From positions 1 to 50,218 of the forward strand of contig JAOATF010000107.1 in the NCBI GenBank assembly GCA_030158285.1: a stretch of 50,218 nt of DNA, written 5' to 3'. The stretch's first letter is position 1. Every line of letters begins with the position of its first letter. This document shows, piece after piece, positions 34,001 through 40,636 of the stretch. Both the position numbers and the translations under genes were made by a program. This stretch comes from Hyphomonadaceae bacterium (lineage in GTDB: Bacteria; Pseudomonadota; Alphaproteobacteria; Caulobacterales; Hyphomonadaceae). Under the pieces are notes generated by a model, which did not search any database, had not been told where the DNA came from, and saw only the letters and a program-made list of their open reading frames with translations.

Positions 34001-34352
34001 GATCGAGACGCAGCGTGAGTTCTTCGCCCTTCACTTCCGTGGGGCGCAGGGAGAAGAAACCTTCCCATGCGAAGTTGATGGCGAGCTCACGCGCGGTCAC
34101 AGCTGCGTCAGCGGCGCCAGGCGCGCGGGCATCAACACTTGTTAATGTTACGCCGCCGAGATCGAGCCGGGTTACCGAAAGGTTGCAGGCAAGACCTTGT
34201 TCCGCGCAGACATTGCGGGCGATCGCTTCTGCGATCGGCTGCCGCACGAGCCACAGGACGAGAACCAGAATCGCGAATGCGGCGAGAAATAGGCCGAGAA
34301 TGCGTCCTTTCGCGCTCTTTCGCTTTGGCTGGGCAAGGGTTTCTTCAGTCAT
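31086..34352 (-). CDS. ydbH: YdbH-like AsmA/TamB-type inter-membrane transport protein
   Basis: 1088 residues. One N-terminal membrane helix (about 17-40) anchors a long periplasmic part made of repeated beta-strands, ending in a conserved C-terminal DUF2813-like region (PDMKLSGVVGGDFPVVF...VIDNATLASVKPGVIQYSG...ALKDFRYEVLKVGLDGNLTG.MLLTLGILGRNP). This is the AsmA-like family (YdbH with TamB and YhdP) that carries phospholipids between the membranes. The order ydbH-ynbE-ydbL matches E. coli. The gene is divergent from an M23 peptidase, which cuts the wall that such a bridge must cross. Confidence 0.92.
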   Translation of the reverse strand: MTEETLAQPKRKSAKGRILGLFLAAFAILVLVLWLVRQPIAEAIARNVCAEQGLACNLSVTRLDLGGVTLTSVDARAPGAADAAVTARELAINFAWEGFFSLRPTEVKGEELTLRLDLTGKRSVLGDLDKAITTFTKPSDAPAGPLPRIELTKLTIIGDTVSGPVVATGRITAASDNSFIVDIAAPAASLGLAGGTIDLAAANLRATVAGEEISAALKLDVSRFVAEGASFSDIIVDAKLEQSAGVLKGEGTASLGAITTKDARLASAEAAASVESPAISGEDFNIRAWLANVRRLQLDASMQQGAFAGAAWKNASLKTLVQPLSPGRSIGNMTFTVDNLSTPQAAAGHVEVTGKLQVDAQALSVIDGGATITQALLTTPQRIAVADAAAGPLEAVLLSFADALRAAINRAGQSFNVSTPWAARMTQEALLVSLRPGATLTSASGLVIDVKASAGQEHVGVFNATDATWSGAGILSLHGGGAPPVTVTVAKSSGGVDSLAMTGMAVLAPWKVSNDVISAEFTGLDLAIKDASGGAAGKLGIRLDGGLAGGAWVNARATGEVNAKWDRTTFVAEAPQGAVIQWDKASYGGAQFGAAALRYTPIGRLAERNGNDIIGQGRLAAIDIPVTGEAFSARVRLGATALGWRSEGGFKANFDMDPASVDIDLGERKLPIRIADISGALDLSRGWKVTGGFSGATASAPEGDVNDINGKFDLAGQGKNMSGGLTGLSMRFHDPIEERRYEDANFRGEGHLTNSKVDFTGVFTMAKSGMQIANIVGRHDLDSGAGALTFEPTPLIFRPRQFQPSDLSPLLIGPANVTGRVDIGGGASWNPDGFKSSGVLELRKLGFALAAAGVFEGVSGRVEVADLLALKSAPNQRITMEKVTLGLPIEKGTIDFQLIGYDAIRLQNAEWPFGGGFIRINPIDFRFAGDAENRIVARAVDWDLAKLTEQFNLPDMKLSGVVGGDFPVVFTTGSAVIDNATLASVKPGVIQYSGSTGDAAANADANSKMLFDALKDFRYEVLKVGLDGNLTGRMLLTLGILGRNPDVLSGQPFQLNIGIDSALVPLLTSTTQRPDVRTAIEQVKESQK

Positions 34353-34466
34353 ATCGGTTCAGAATATGCATTGGTCCTTGTGCATTAGCACCTGAACGTT
34401 TTTATTCGCTGTTCTGGTCCGCCGCCTACAAAGATTCCCGAGGGGGCGCGGCATACCGGATAATCT

Positions 34467-34482
34467 AGTTCCGCAGGGAACT
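34467..34482 (+). promoter_or_regulatory. Small leader hairpin before the M23 peptidase gene
   Basis: AGTTCC and GGAACT form a 6-bp stem with a GCAG loop, 12 nt before ATG 34495. A TAAT-containing stretch just upstream (about 34460) may be a -10. The 142-nt gap serves two divergent genes and holds nothing else that I can identify. Confidence 0.3.
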
Positions 34483-34494
34483 TTCGGAGCACCC

Positions 34495-35886
34495 ATGAAA
34501 AACGTCTGGTTTGATTGGGGGGTGGGCGCGGCTGCGGCTGTGCTTATCGGGGCAGGACTTGCATATGTCGGCGTGAACACCCGCGCCGTTGAAGCCGACA
34601 CGATCAACGACAACGAACAGAACCCGCGCGAACTGGTCGCCTCTTTCACGAGCGCCAACGATCTCAATAGCCTGTCGAGCGAAATGAAGCGCGTATCCGT
34701 TCTGCGGAACGAGACGCTGTCTTCCGTGCTCGATCGTATCGGCGCGCCGCGCGCCGAAGCGAACAGCGCTGTGTTCGCCGCGAGCCAGTTGCTCGACCTG
34801 CGCAGCATGCGTCCCGGTGACGATGTGACGGCGTGGCTGGAGACGGGCAATGATGGCGCGGTGCGCCTCACCGGTATCTCACTGCGTCCGGAAGCGGGCA
34901 CGCAGGTGCTTGTCTCTCTCGGCGCCGATGGCACGTGGACGCCGCACGAGCTGAAGGCGAAACTTTCGCCGGGCATCAATTACGTCTCCGCAGACGTTGA
35001 CCAGTCAATCTACCAGACGGCGCTGGGTCTTGGCGCGGGCGATCAGCAGGTCGTCGATTTCGCAGAGATCTTTGGCTACGACGTCGACTTCCAGCGCGAG
35101 GTGCATCCGGGCGATCACTTCGGCATGCTGTACGAGACGTTCGAGGACGAGCGCGGGCAGCAGGTGAAAACCGGCAACGTGCTGATGGCGGAGATGGACG
35201 GCGCGGCGCTGACCAAGACGTTCTACCGCTACACGCCGAGCGACGATGGCGTGGTCGACTATTTCGACGCGACCGGACAGAGCGCGAAGAAGTTCCTGAT
35301 GAAGACGCCGATCAACGGCGCGCGTCTTTCCTCCGGCTTCGGCAACCGCAAGCATCCGATCCTCGGCTACACCAAGCTGCACAAGGGCACGGACTTCGCG
35401 GCCCCGACCGGCACGCCGATCTATGCGGCGGGTAATGGCACGGTCAAAAGCTATGGCCCGAACGGCACGTTCGGCAACTATGCCAAGATCGAGCACGCCA
35501 ACGGCTACACCACTGCGTACGCGCACATGAGCCGCTTTGCGAAGGGCCTGAAGCGCGGCAGCCATGTGAAGCAGGGCCAGGTGATCGGCTATGTCGGCAC
35601 GACCGGCCGCTCCACCGGCCCGCACCTGCACTATGAGGTGTATGTCAGCGGCAAGCCGGTGAACGCGATGACGCTGAAGCTGCCGACGGGCCGCAAGCTC
35701 GAGGGCGACCAGCTGGAGCAGTTCAAGCTGGAACAGCTGCGGATCGAGGCGCTGCGGGATCGCGAGATCTCGGAGCAGATGATTGCTTCAGCCGCGCCGG
35801 CGGCGCCGGTTGGCCCGGGCTATCAGTCCGTGCCGGTGGCTGCGCCGATTCCAACCGAAACGCGCGACGCGGCGGCCAATCCGTAG
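34495..35886 (+). CDS. M23 family peptidoglycan metalloendopeptidase
   Basis: 463 residues. An N-terminal signal/anchor helix (about 10-28) is followed by an OapA/LysM-like region (about 65-115, LRNETLSSVLDRIGAP...LRSMRPGDDV), a linker domain, and a complete LytM domain with the zinc ligands His296 and Asp300 (HKGTDF) and His379, plus catalytic His344 and His377 (GPHLHYEV). All active-site residues are present, so it should cut peptide cross-links in peptidoglycan. A Pro/Ala-rich tail ends the protein. Similar to MepM/YebA-type enzymes in layout. Confidence 0.95.
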   Translation: MKNVWFDWGVGAAAAVLIGAGLAYVGVNTRAVEADTINDNEQNPRELVASFTSANDLNSLSSEMKRVSVLRNETLSSVLDRIGAPRAEANSAVFAASQLLDLRSMRPGDDVTAWLETGNDGAVRLTGISLRPEAGTQVLVSLGADGTWTPHELKAKLSPGINYVSADVDQSIYQTALGLGAGDQQVVDFAEIFGYDVDFQREVHPGDHFGMLYETFEDERGQQVKTGNVLMAEMDGAALTKTFYRYTPSDDGVVDYFDATGQSAKKFLMKTPINGARLSSGFGNRKHPILGYTKLHKGTDFAAPTGTPIYAAGNGTVKSYGPNGTFGNYAKIEHANGYTTAYAHMSRFAKGLKRGSHVKQGQVIGYVGTTGRSTGPHLHYEVYVSGKPVNAMTLKLPTGRKLEGDQLEQFKLEQLRIEALRDREISEQMIASAAPAAPVGPGYQSVPVAAPIPTETRDAAANP

Positions 35887-35914
35887 CGAAAAGACCACAA
35901 GGACAGACGTGGCT

Positions 35915-35935
35915 GGGCCGACGCCTTGTCGGCCC
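35915..35935 (+). terminator. GC hairpin after the M23 peptidase gene
   Basis: GGGCCGAC pairs perfectly with GTCGGCCC around GCCTT, 28 nt past the stop. There is no U-tract, so termination may be inefficient or Rho-dependent. Confidence 0.5.
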
Positions 35936-35996
35936 CTGCCCGGCTGCGCTAGGTCTTGCGGCCTGACGTAGCCTGACGTTGCCCCATGGAGCCGCC

Positions 35997-36464
35997 ATGT
36001 CGCTGAAGCTTGTTTCCGCCGCCGCCGTTTGCCTCGCGCTCGCTGCGTGCGCCAGCAACCCGAAACAGGACCCGGGCCGGTTCGGCTTCATGCTGGGCTG
36101 CTGGCAGTCGGCGGATGGCGTGAACAAGGAAGTGTGGTCCTACCCCGAGGGCGGGATCATGTTCGGCTATGCCACGACGATGCGTAATGGCGCGATGACC
36201 ACGTGGGAGCAATCGCGCATCGACCTCCGCACATCGCGCGCGACCTACACCGCCTCGCCCGAGGGCCAGCGTCCGGTGACGTTCAGCGAGCGGCTGCCCG
36301 CACCCGACGCCGTTGTGCCCGCGGTGGATGTGACGTTCGAGAATGGCGACCATGACTATCCGCAGCGCATCGCCTATCGCCGCACGGAGACGGGGCTGGC
36401 GGCGACGATCTCGAAACTCGATGGCTCGCGGCCGTTCGAGTATGCGTGGGCGCGGTGCAAGTAG
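35997..36464 (+). CDS. Small lipoprotein, DUF6265-like
   Basis: 155 residues with a lipoprotein signal (LALAAC). The mature protein contains FGFMLGCWQS....KEVWSYPEGGIMFGYATTMRNG....WEQSRI, the pattern of DUF6265 beta-barrel-like proteins (F..LAGCW......E.W..P.GG.M.G). The C-terminal part holds VTFENGDHDYPQRIAYRR. ATG 35997 is favoured by GGAG upstream. Likely a lipocalin-like periplasmic binding protein; ligand unknown. Convergent with the next gene, 7 nt apart. Confidence 0.8.
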   Translation: MSLKLVSAAAVCLALAACASNPKQDPGRFGFMLGCWQSADGVNKEVWSYPEGGIMFGYATTMRNGAMTTWEQSRIDLRTSRATYTASPEGQRPVTFSERLPAPDAVVPAVDVTFENGDHDYPQRIAYRRTETGLAATISKLDGSRPFEYAWARCK

Positions 36465-36471
36465 GGCGGCG

Positions 36472-37779
36472 CTAGACCTTCGCCAGCCTTGCCTCGATCG
36501 CTTTCGCGACAGCGCGCGCAATCGGCTCCATGATTTCCGGCGTGGTCGACTCTTCGCTGTCGATGGGCGTGTGGAAGTGGGCGTTGTAGCCCCAGAAGCC
36601 GGCTGAGGAGGGATAGCCTTCTTCGGCGACGAGGCGGTATTCGCCCAGCGCCGTCTTCACGTCGCGCGGCAAGGGTTTCTCGATGACGGGCTGGCCGGCG
36701 AAGGCCGCTTCGAGATGGGGGATCATGTCGGGTGAGGCCATCAGCGTGCGCGCGAGATTGGGCGTGGACTGCGCGACGGGGTCATCGGGCGTTTCTTCAT
36801 AGGCGCGCGCGCCAAAGCCTGCGCCGAGGTGGAACCAGAGCGCGGTCTCATCCGGCTTGGGCGCCTGGCTGTGGTGGAACATCTCGGCGCCGGCATCGCC
36901 CCATTCATGGCCGGAGGTGGCGATGAAGAGCCAGCGCACGGGGAATTTCGTGGTGACCGCCCACGCGGAGAGCGCGCGCGAGATGGCGATGCCGGGGCCG
37001 CGTTCGCCGCCGCAGGTGAACCAGCCGCTCTGTGGCGTCGAGATGATGACCCACGGGCCGGACTTGCCGAAGCGCGCGACGGTGTTGCGGCCGAGGCGCG
37101 TGCCGCCGGGACCTTCCAGGATGAGCTTGCCCGGCGCCTTGGTTGCCAACGCCGTTTCGAGACGGGCGCGTTCCTTCTCGCCGATCTGCAGGAGTGGGAT
37201 GGAGGGTTGCAGCGCAAGCGGCGTGTTGATGGCGACGACTTCGCCGGTGGGACCAGACATGAGCAGCACGGCGGCCTTGGCGCCGGCCTTTACGCATTCG
37301 GCGATGGCGGCGCGGTAAGCAGGGCCGGGCGATGGCGCCTTGGGTTCGCGCGGGACATGGATGATGGCGATCCTGCCGGAGACGGAGGCGGGATCGGCCG
37401 CGTCCCACATCGCCAGCGGCGCGTTGAGCCCCCCTTCGGCCGTGAACACCAGCGGCGGCTGGGCGAAGCCATCGAACGCTTCAGCGCCGATGCGCAGCTT
37501 GGCGACATCCGTATCTGCATTGGGGCATTCGACATCGGCCTGATCAACCGCATAGCCGAGAGCGCCCCAATGATCGGCGAACCAGTCGGACGTGCCGAGA
37601 TCGCCCGTGCTGCCGGTGCGGTGTATGCCGAGGTTCACATAGTCCTCGACGTCGGCCATCAGCCTGGCGCCAGAAAAGACTTCGCTGGTGCTGGTGGACG
37701 CGGCCGGAGTTCCGGCTTCAGGCGAGCACGCGGTGATGGCGAACGCGCCTGTGCCGGCCAACATCTGACGCCTGTTCAT
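36472..37779 (-). CDS. M28-like protein with degenerate metal site, exported
   Basis: 435 residues. A twin-Arg-like start (NRRQMLAGTGAFAITAC) combines an export signal with a possible lipobox Cys. A PA-like inserted domain (about 70-220) precedes an M28-type aminopeptidase fold. The usual zinc ligands are not where expected: the GAHYD-like position reads STPQS, the D of GANDNAS is missing (CGGERGPG), and the EE pair is HE in TSGHEWGDAGAEMFHH, while a final HTPID is kept. It may be a non-catalytic relative or use other residues. Start ATG 37779 is preceded by GGGAG. It follows the EF-G-like gene by 59 nt on the same strand. Confidence 0.72.
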   Translation of the reverse strand: MNRRQMLAGTGAFAITACSPEAGTPAASTSTSEVFSGARLMADVEDYVNLGIHRTGSTGDLGTSDWFADHWGALGYAVDQADVECPNADTDVAKLRIGAEAFDGFAQPPLVFTAEGGLNAPLAMWDAADPASVSGRIAIIHVPREPKAPSPGPAYRAAIAECVKAGAKAAVLLMSGPTGEVVAINTPLALQPSIPLLQIGEKERARLETALATKAPGKLILEGPGGTRLGRNTVARFGKSGPWVIISTPQSGWFTCGGERGPGIAISRALSAWAVTTKFPVRWLFIATSGHEWGDAGAEMFHHSQAPKPDETALWFHLGAGFGARAYEETPDDPVAQSTPNLARTLMASPDMIPHLEAAFAGQPVIEKPLPRDVKTALGEYRLVAEEGYPSSAGFWGYNAHFHTPIDSEESTTPEIMEPIARAVAKAIEARLAKV

Positions 37780-37838
37780 GCCCTGCTCCCGGCTGCTGAG
37801 GCGCCATTTCAGCGACCGGGAGAGAGAACGCAAGCGGT

Positions 37839-39887
37839 CTACTTCGCGGCTGCGGCCTGCCTGGCTTCAACTGCCCGCGAGGCGGCCTTGCCGGTGACTT
37901 CGGCCATGTGGTCGAAGGCGGATTCCAGCTCGCCGAGGCCCTGCGTGGCCGAGCGGATCTCGATAATGAGATCGTGCAACTCGTCCTGCGGGATCGCGGC
38001 GCGGATGGAATCCCAACCGAACCAGCCATCGCGCGGCTCGAAGCCCAGTATCTGGCCGCGTCGTGTCGGCACGAGGCCGGTGATCCGCGCCATCTGGTCG
38101 GAGGGCGTGTGGATGATGACGAGGCTGACGGGTTCGAGCAGGACGCTCTCGCACTGTTCGAGCGCGAGGTTGACGCCGATACGGGCCGCGGTGCGGAAGG
38201 CGATCTCGGAGCTGTCGACGGCGTGATAGGAGCCATCGAGCAGCGTGACTTCCACATCGACGACCGGGAAGCCGAGCGGGCCTTTCATCAACGCGTCCTT
38301 CGCGCCTTCTTCCACCGCGCCGAAATATTGCTTCGGCACGGTGCCGCCATGGATCTTCTGGCTGAAGACAAAGCCGCTGCCGCGTTCGCCGGGACGCACG
38401 TCGAGCAGCACATCGCCGAACTGGCCGTGGCCGCCGGACTGCTTCTTGTGCTTGCCGCGTTGCGTGGAGGAGCGACGGATGGTTTCGCGATAGGGCGTCT
38501 GCGGGCGACGTGATTCAACCGCGACGCCGAATTTCCGCTTCACACGGTCGAGCGCGACGCGGAGATGCATCTCGCCCTGCCCTGATAGACGGAATTCGTG
38601 TGTCTCCGCGTCGGGGCCGAAAGTGAGCGCCGGGTCTTCATCGATGAGGCGCGCCATGGCGGTGGCGAGTTTCACATCGTCCGCCCGGTTGAGCGGCTCG
38701 ACGGCGAGTGAATAGACCGGCGTGCGTGAGACCTTCGGCGTGGCGTTGGCCTGCTTCTGGCCGTTGAGGCCGAGGAGATCGCCGGGCTTCGCCTTGTCGA
38801 TGCGGCCGAGATAGACGATGTCGCCGGGAGCGGCGCTGTCGACCTTGGACTGGCTCTCGCCATAGATCTGGAACACGCCGGCGACGCGTTCTGCGTGGCC
38901 ATCCGGGAGGGTGATGTTGTCGCCATCGACGAGGCCGCGTTGCCCGCCGGACATGACGCGCACCATGGTTTGCCGACCGGCTTGCCCGGCATAGCGCGTC
39001 TTCAGCACGGCAGCGGAGGAGCCGTCTGCGCCGAGACGTTGCGCCGCATTCGACAGCGCGGGTGTTTCGTGGCGCAGCGCTTTCAGCAGGCGGAGCACGC
39101 CGGAGCCGTTTTCGGCAGACCCCAGGAAGACCGGCACGATCTGCACGCGGCCGAGTTCGTCGGCGAGATCAGACATCACATGGTCGCGGCCGGGCGGCTG
39201 TTCGTTGATGAGCTCTTCCATCAGCTCGTCATCGAAATCGGCCATCTGCTCGAGCATGCGATAGCGCGCCTCGACCTCGCGGGACTTTTCTTCCTCGGGG
39301 ATCTGGATCAGCTTCGATGGCTTGCCGGACTCGTAGGTGTAGGCGCGCTCGAGGGCGAGATCGATGTAACCCTTGGCGCCGGAGCCATTCCAGATCGGAA
39401 TCTGGCGGGCGACCAGCGGCTCAAGACTGTAGGGCTGGATCGCGGCGATCATGTCGCGCACGCGGCCGCGCGCCTTGTCGATCTTGTTGATGAAGATGCA
39501 GTGCGGGGCTTGCAGTTCGTCGAGGCGGCGCAGGAGGGGTTGCAGCAGGCTGGCGCGCTCGGGATCCGGGTCGGCGACGACGATGGTGAGATCGACGGCG
39601 GGGAGGACGTTGTCGGCTTCGCTGAGGAAGTCGATCGAGCCGGGGCAATCGAGAACGACGTAGCGATCGTTCATGAAATCGAAGCCGACGGCGTTGAGGT
39701 CTGTCGAGAGACCTCGCGCCCTCGCCTCCTCTGTCGCGTCACCGACGGATGTGCCTTGCGACACCGATCCTTTTCGCTGGATGCGACCGGCCGCAAGCAG
39801 CATTGATTCAAGCAGGGTTGTCTTTCCGGTCCCGCAGGGTCCGCTCAAGGCGACCGCTCTGACGGTCGCCGCCTTTCCTCCGCTCAT
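37839..39887 (-). CDS. Elongation factor G-like GTPase
   Basis: 682 residues with all EF-G domains: G domain (G1 GPCGTGKT at 16-23, G3 DCPGSIDF at 80-87, G4 NKID at 134-137), domain II (about 290-380), domain III (DPALTF....E....GQGEMHL), domain IV (GGHGQFGDV...GSGFVF) and domain V (EPVSLVIIHTP...ITGLVPTRRGQILG). In canonical EF-G the G3 motif is DTPGHVDF with a catalytic His; here Ser84 takes that place, as in a class of EF-G-like paralogues. It is therefore not the housekeeping FusA, which is normally in the str operon. Start at ATG 39887 with AAGGAA. GTP hydrolysis may be slow; the cellular role is unclear. Confidence 0.9.
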   Translation of the reverse strand: MSGGKAATVRAVALSGPCGTGKTTLLESMLLAAGRIQRKGSVSQGTSVGDATEEARARGLSTDLNAVGFDFMNDRYVVLDCPGSIDFLSEADNVLPAVDLTIVVADPDPERASLLQPLLRRLDELQAPHCIFINKIDKARGRVRDMIAAIQPYSLEPLVARQIPIWNGSGAKGYIDLALERAYTYESGKPSKLIQIPEEEKSREVEARYRMLEQMADFDDELMEELINEQPPGRDHVMSDLADELGRVQIVPVFLGSAENGSGVLRLLKALRHETPALSNAAQRLGADGSSAAVLKTRYAGQAGRQTMVRVMSGGQRGLVDGDNITLPDGHAERVAGVFQIYGESQSKVDSAAPGDIVYLGRIDKAKPGDLLGLNGQKQANATPKVSRTPVYSLAVEPLNRADDVKLATAMARLIDEDPALTFGPDAETHEFRLSGQGEMHLRVALDRVKRKFGVAVESRRPQTPYRETIRRSSTQRGKHKKQSGGHGQFGDVLLDVRPGERGSGFVFSQKIHGGTVPKQYFGAVEEGAKDALMKGPLGFPVVDVEVTLLDGSYHAVDSSEIAFRTAARIGVNLALEQCESVLLEPVSLVIIHTPSDQMARITGLVPTRRGQILGFEPRDGWFGWDSIRAAIPQDELHDLIIEIRSATQGLGELESAFDHMAEVTGKAASRAVEARQAAAAK

Positions 39888-40070
39888 GTCGTGTTCCTTC
39901 ACGGCTGGTGTGAAGGGCCGCGGGCCGGTCCTTAGGGGACGCGGAAGATGGTCACGCCATCGAAGGGCCGTACCCACGGCCCGGGCATCAACATCGTGCG
40001 CCTCGTTCCGCGCGCGATCAATCCTGAGTCTCAATGAGCGCGCGAAAAAGAGCTGACGACTGCGGAAACG

Positions 40071-40547
40071 TCAGGCGGGTTCGATTGCCTTGTGCAGCTG
40101 CGCGACATCGTCGGCGAGACGGCGCATGAGACGCGTGATCTCGGCGAAGTCGCGATCTGACCATGCATCGAATGCGGGCAACACCAGCGTAGCGTGCGCT
40201 GCAGCAAGCGCGCGTGCGATGCGGCTGCCTCTCGCAGTCGCGACTGCCTGGCTGATGCGCCGGTCGTGTTCGCTGGGCTGGCGCTCGACCAGACCGAGGT
40301 CGACCAGCTTGCCGACCTGACGGGAAATAGTGGTGTGGTCGCGGCCGACAAGGTCGCCAAGTTCGACCACGCCGATGGGACCCTTTGCGTTGATCTTGAT
40401 GAGAAGCCTCGCCAACGCTGCGTCAAGCTCGACGCCCGCCTCCTCAAGAACGCGATTGTGAAGCTGGGGCTGATTCAGATTGGCGGTGAGATCGGCAAAA
40501 GCTGTTGCCAGCGCAGCGAAATCCCGGGCTCTTTGTGATCCACGCAC
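40071..40547 (-). CDS. MarR family transcriptional regulator
   Basis: 158 residues. The winged-helix core is LDAALARLLIKINAKGPIGVVELGDLVGRDHTTISRQVGKLVDLGLVERQPSEHDRR, with the DRR wing typical of MarR. N- and C-terminal helices would form the dimer. I chose GTG 40547 (GGAG 8 nt upstream); the ATG at 40586 in the longer frame lies inside the presumed -10 box TATAAT and has no SD. It is divergent from the copper monooxygenase gene, with a palindrome between them, so it probably controls that gene. Confidence 0.85.
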   Translation of the reverse strand: MRGSQRARDFAALATAFADLTANLNQPQLHNRVLEEAGVELDAALARLLIKINAKGPIGVVELGDLVGRDHTTISRQVGKLVDLGLVERQPSEHDRRISQAVATARGSRIARALAAAHATLVLPAFDAWSDRDFAEITRLMRRLADDVAQLHKAIEPA

Positions 40548-40580
40548 GTGTTGACTCCGACAGACGTCCGGGAAACATAT

Positions 40581-40593
40581 GTGCATTATACAC
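40581..40593 (-). promoter_or_regulatory. Candidate MarR operator overlapping the marR -10 box
   Basis: GTG-C-AT-T-AT-A-CAC is a 13-bp palindrome with one mismatched pair. It overlaps a consensus -10 hexamer, TATAAT on the - strand (40585-40590), which faces the marR gene, and on the other side lies a TTGACT (40551-40556) that could be a -35 for the + strand gene. Binding here would repress both genes. Confidence 0.45.
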
Positions 40594-40636
40594 GGAATGA
40601 AAGCGCCATGAGAGCGCTTCAGGAGGAGGACGCCAG

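Noticed and set aside
32016-34145. 709-codon open frame on + strand
   Set aside because: Antisense shadow of ydbH with biased composition; no ribosome binding site of note.
40548-40586. ATG 40586 as start of the MarR gene
   Set aside because: It lies within the TATAAT box and has no SD, whereas GTG 40547 has GGAG at the right distance and starts just before the conserved helices.
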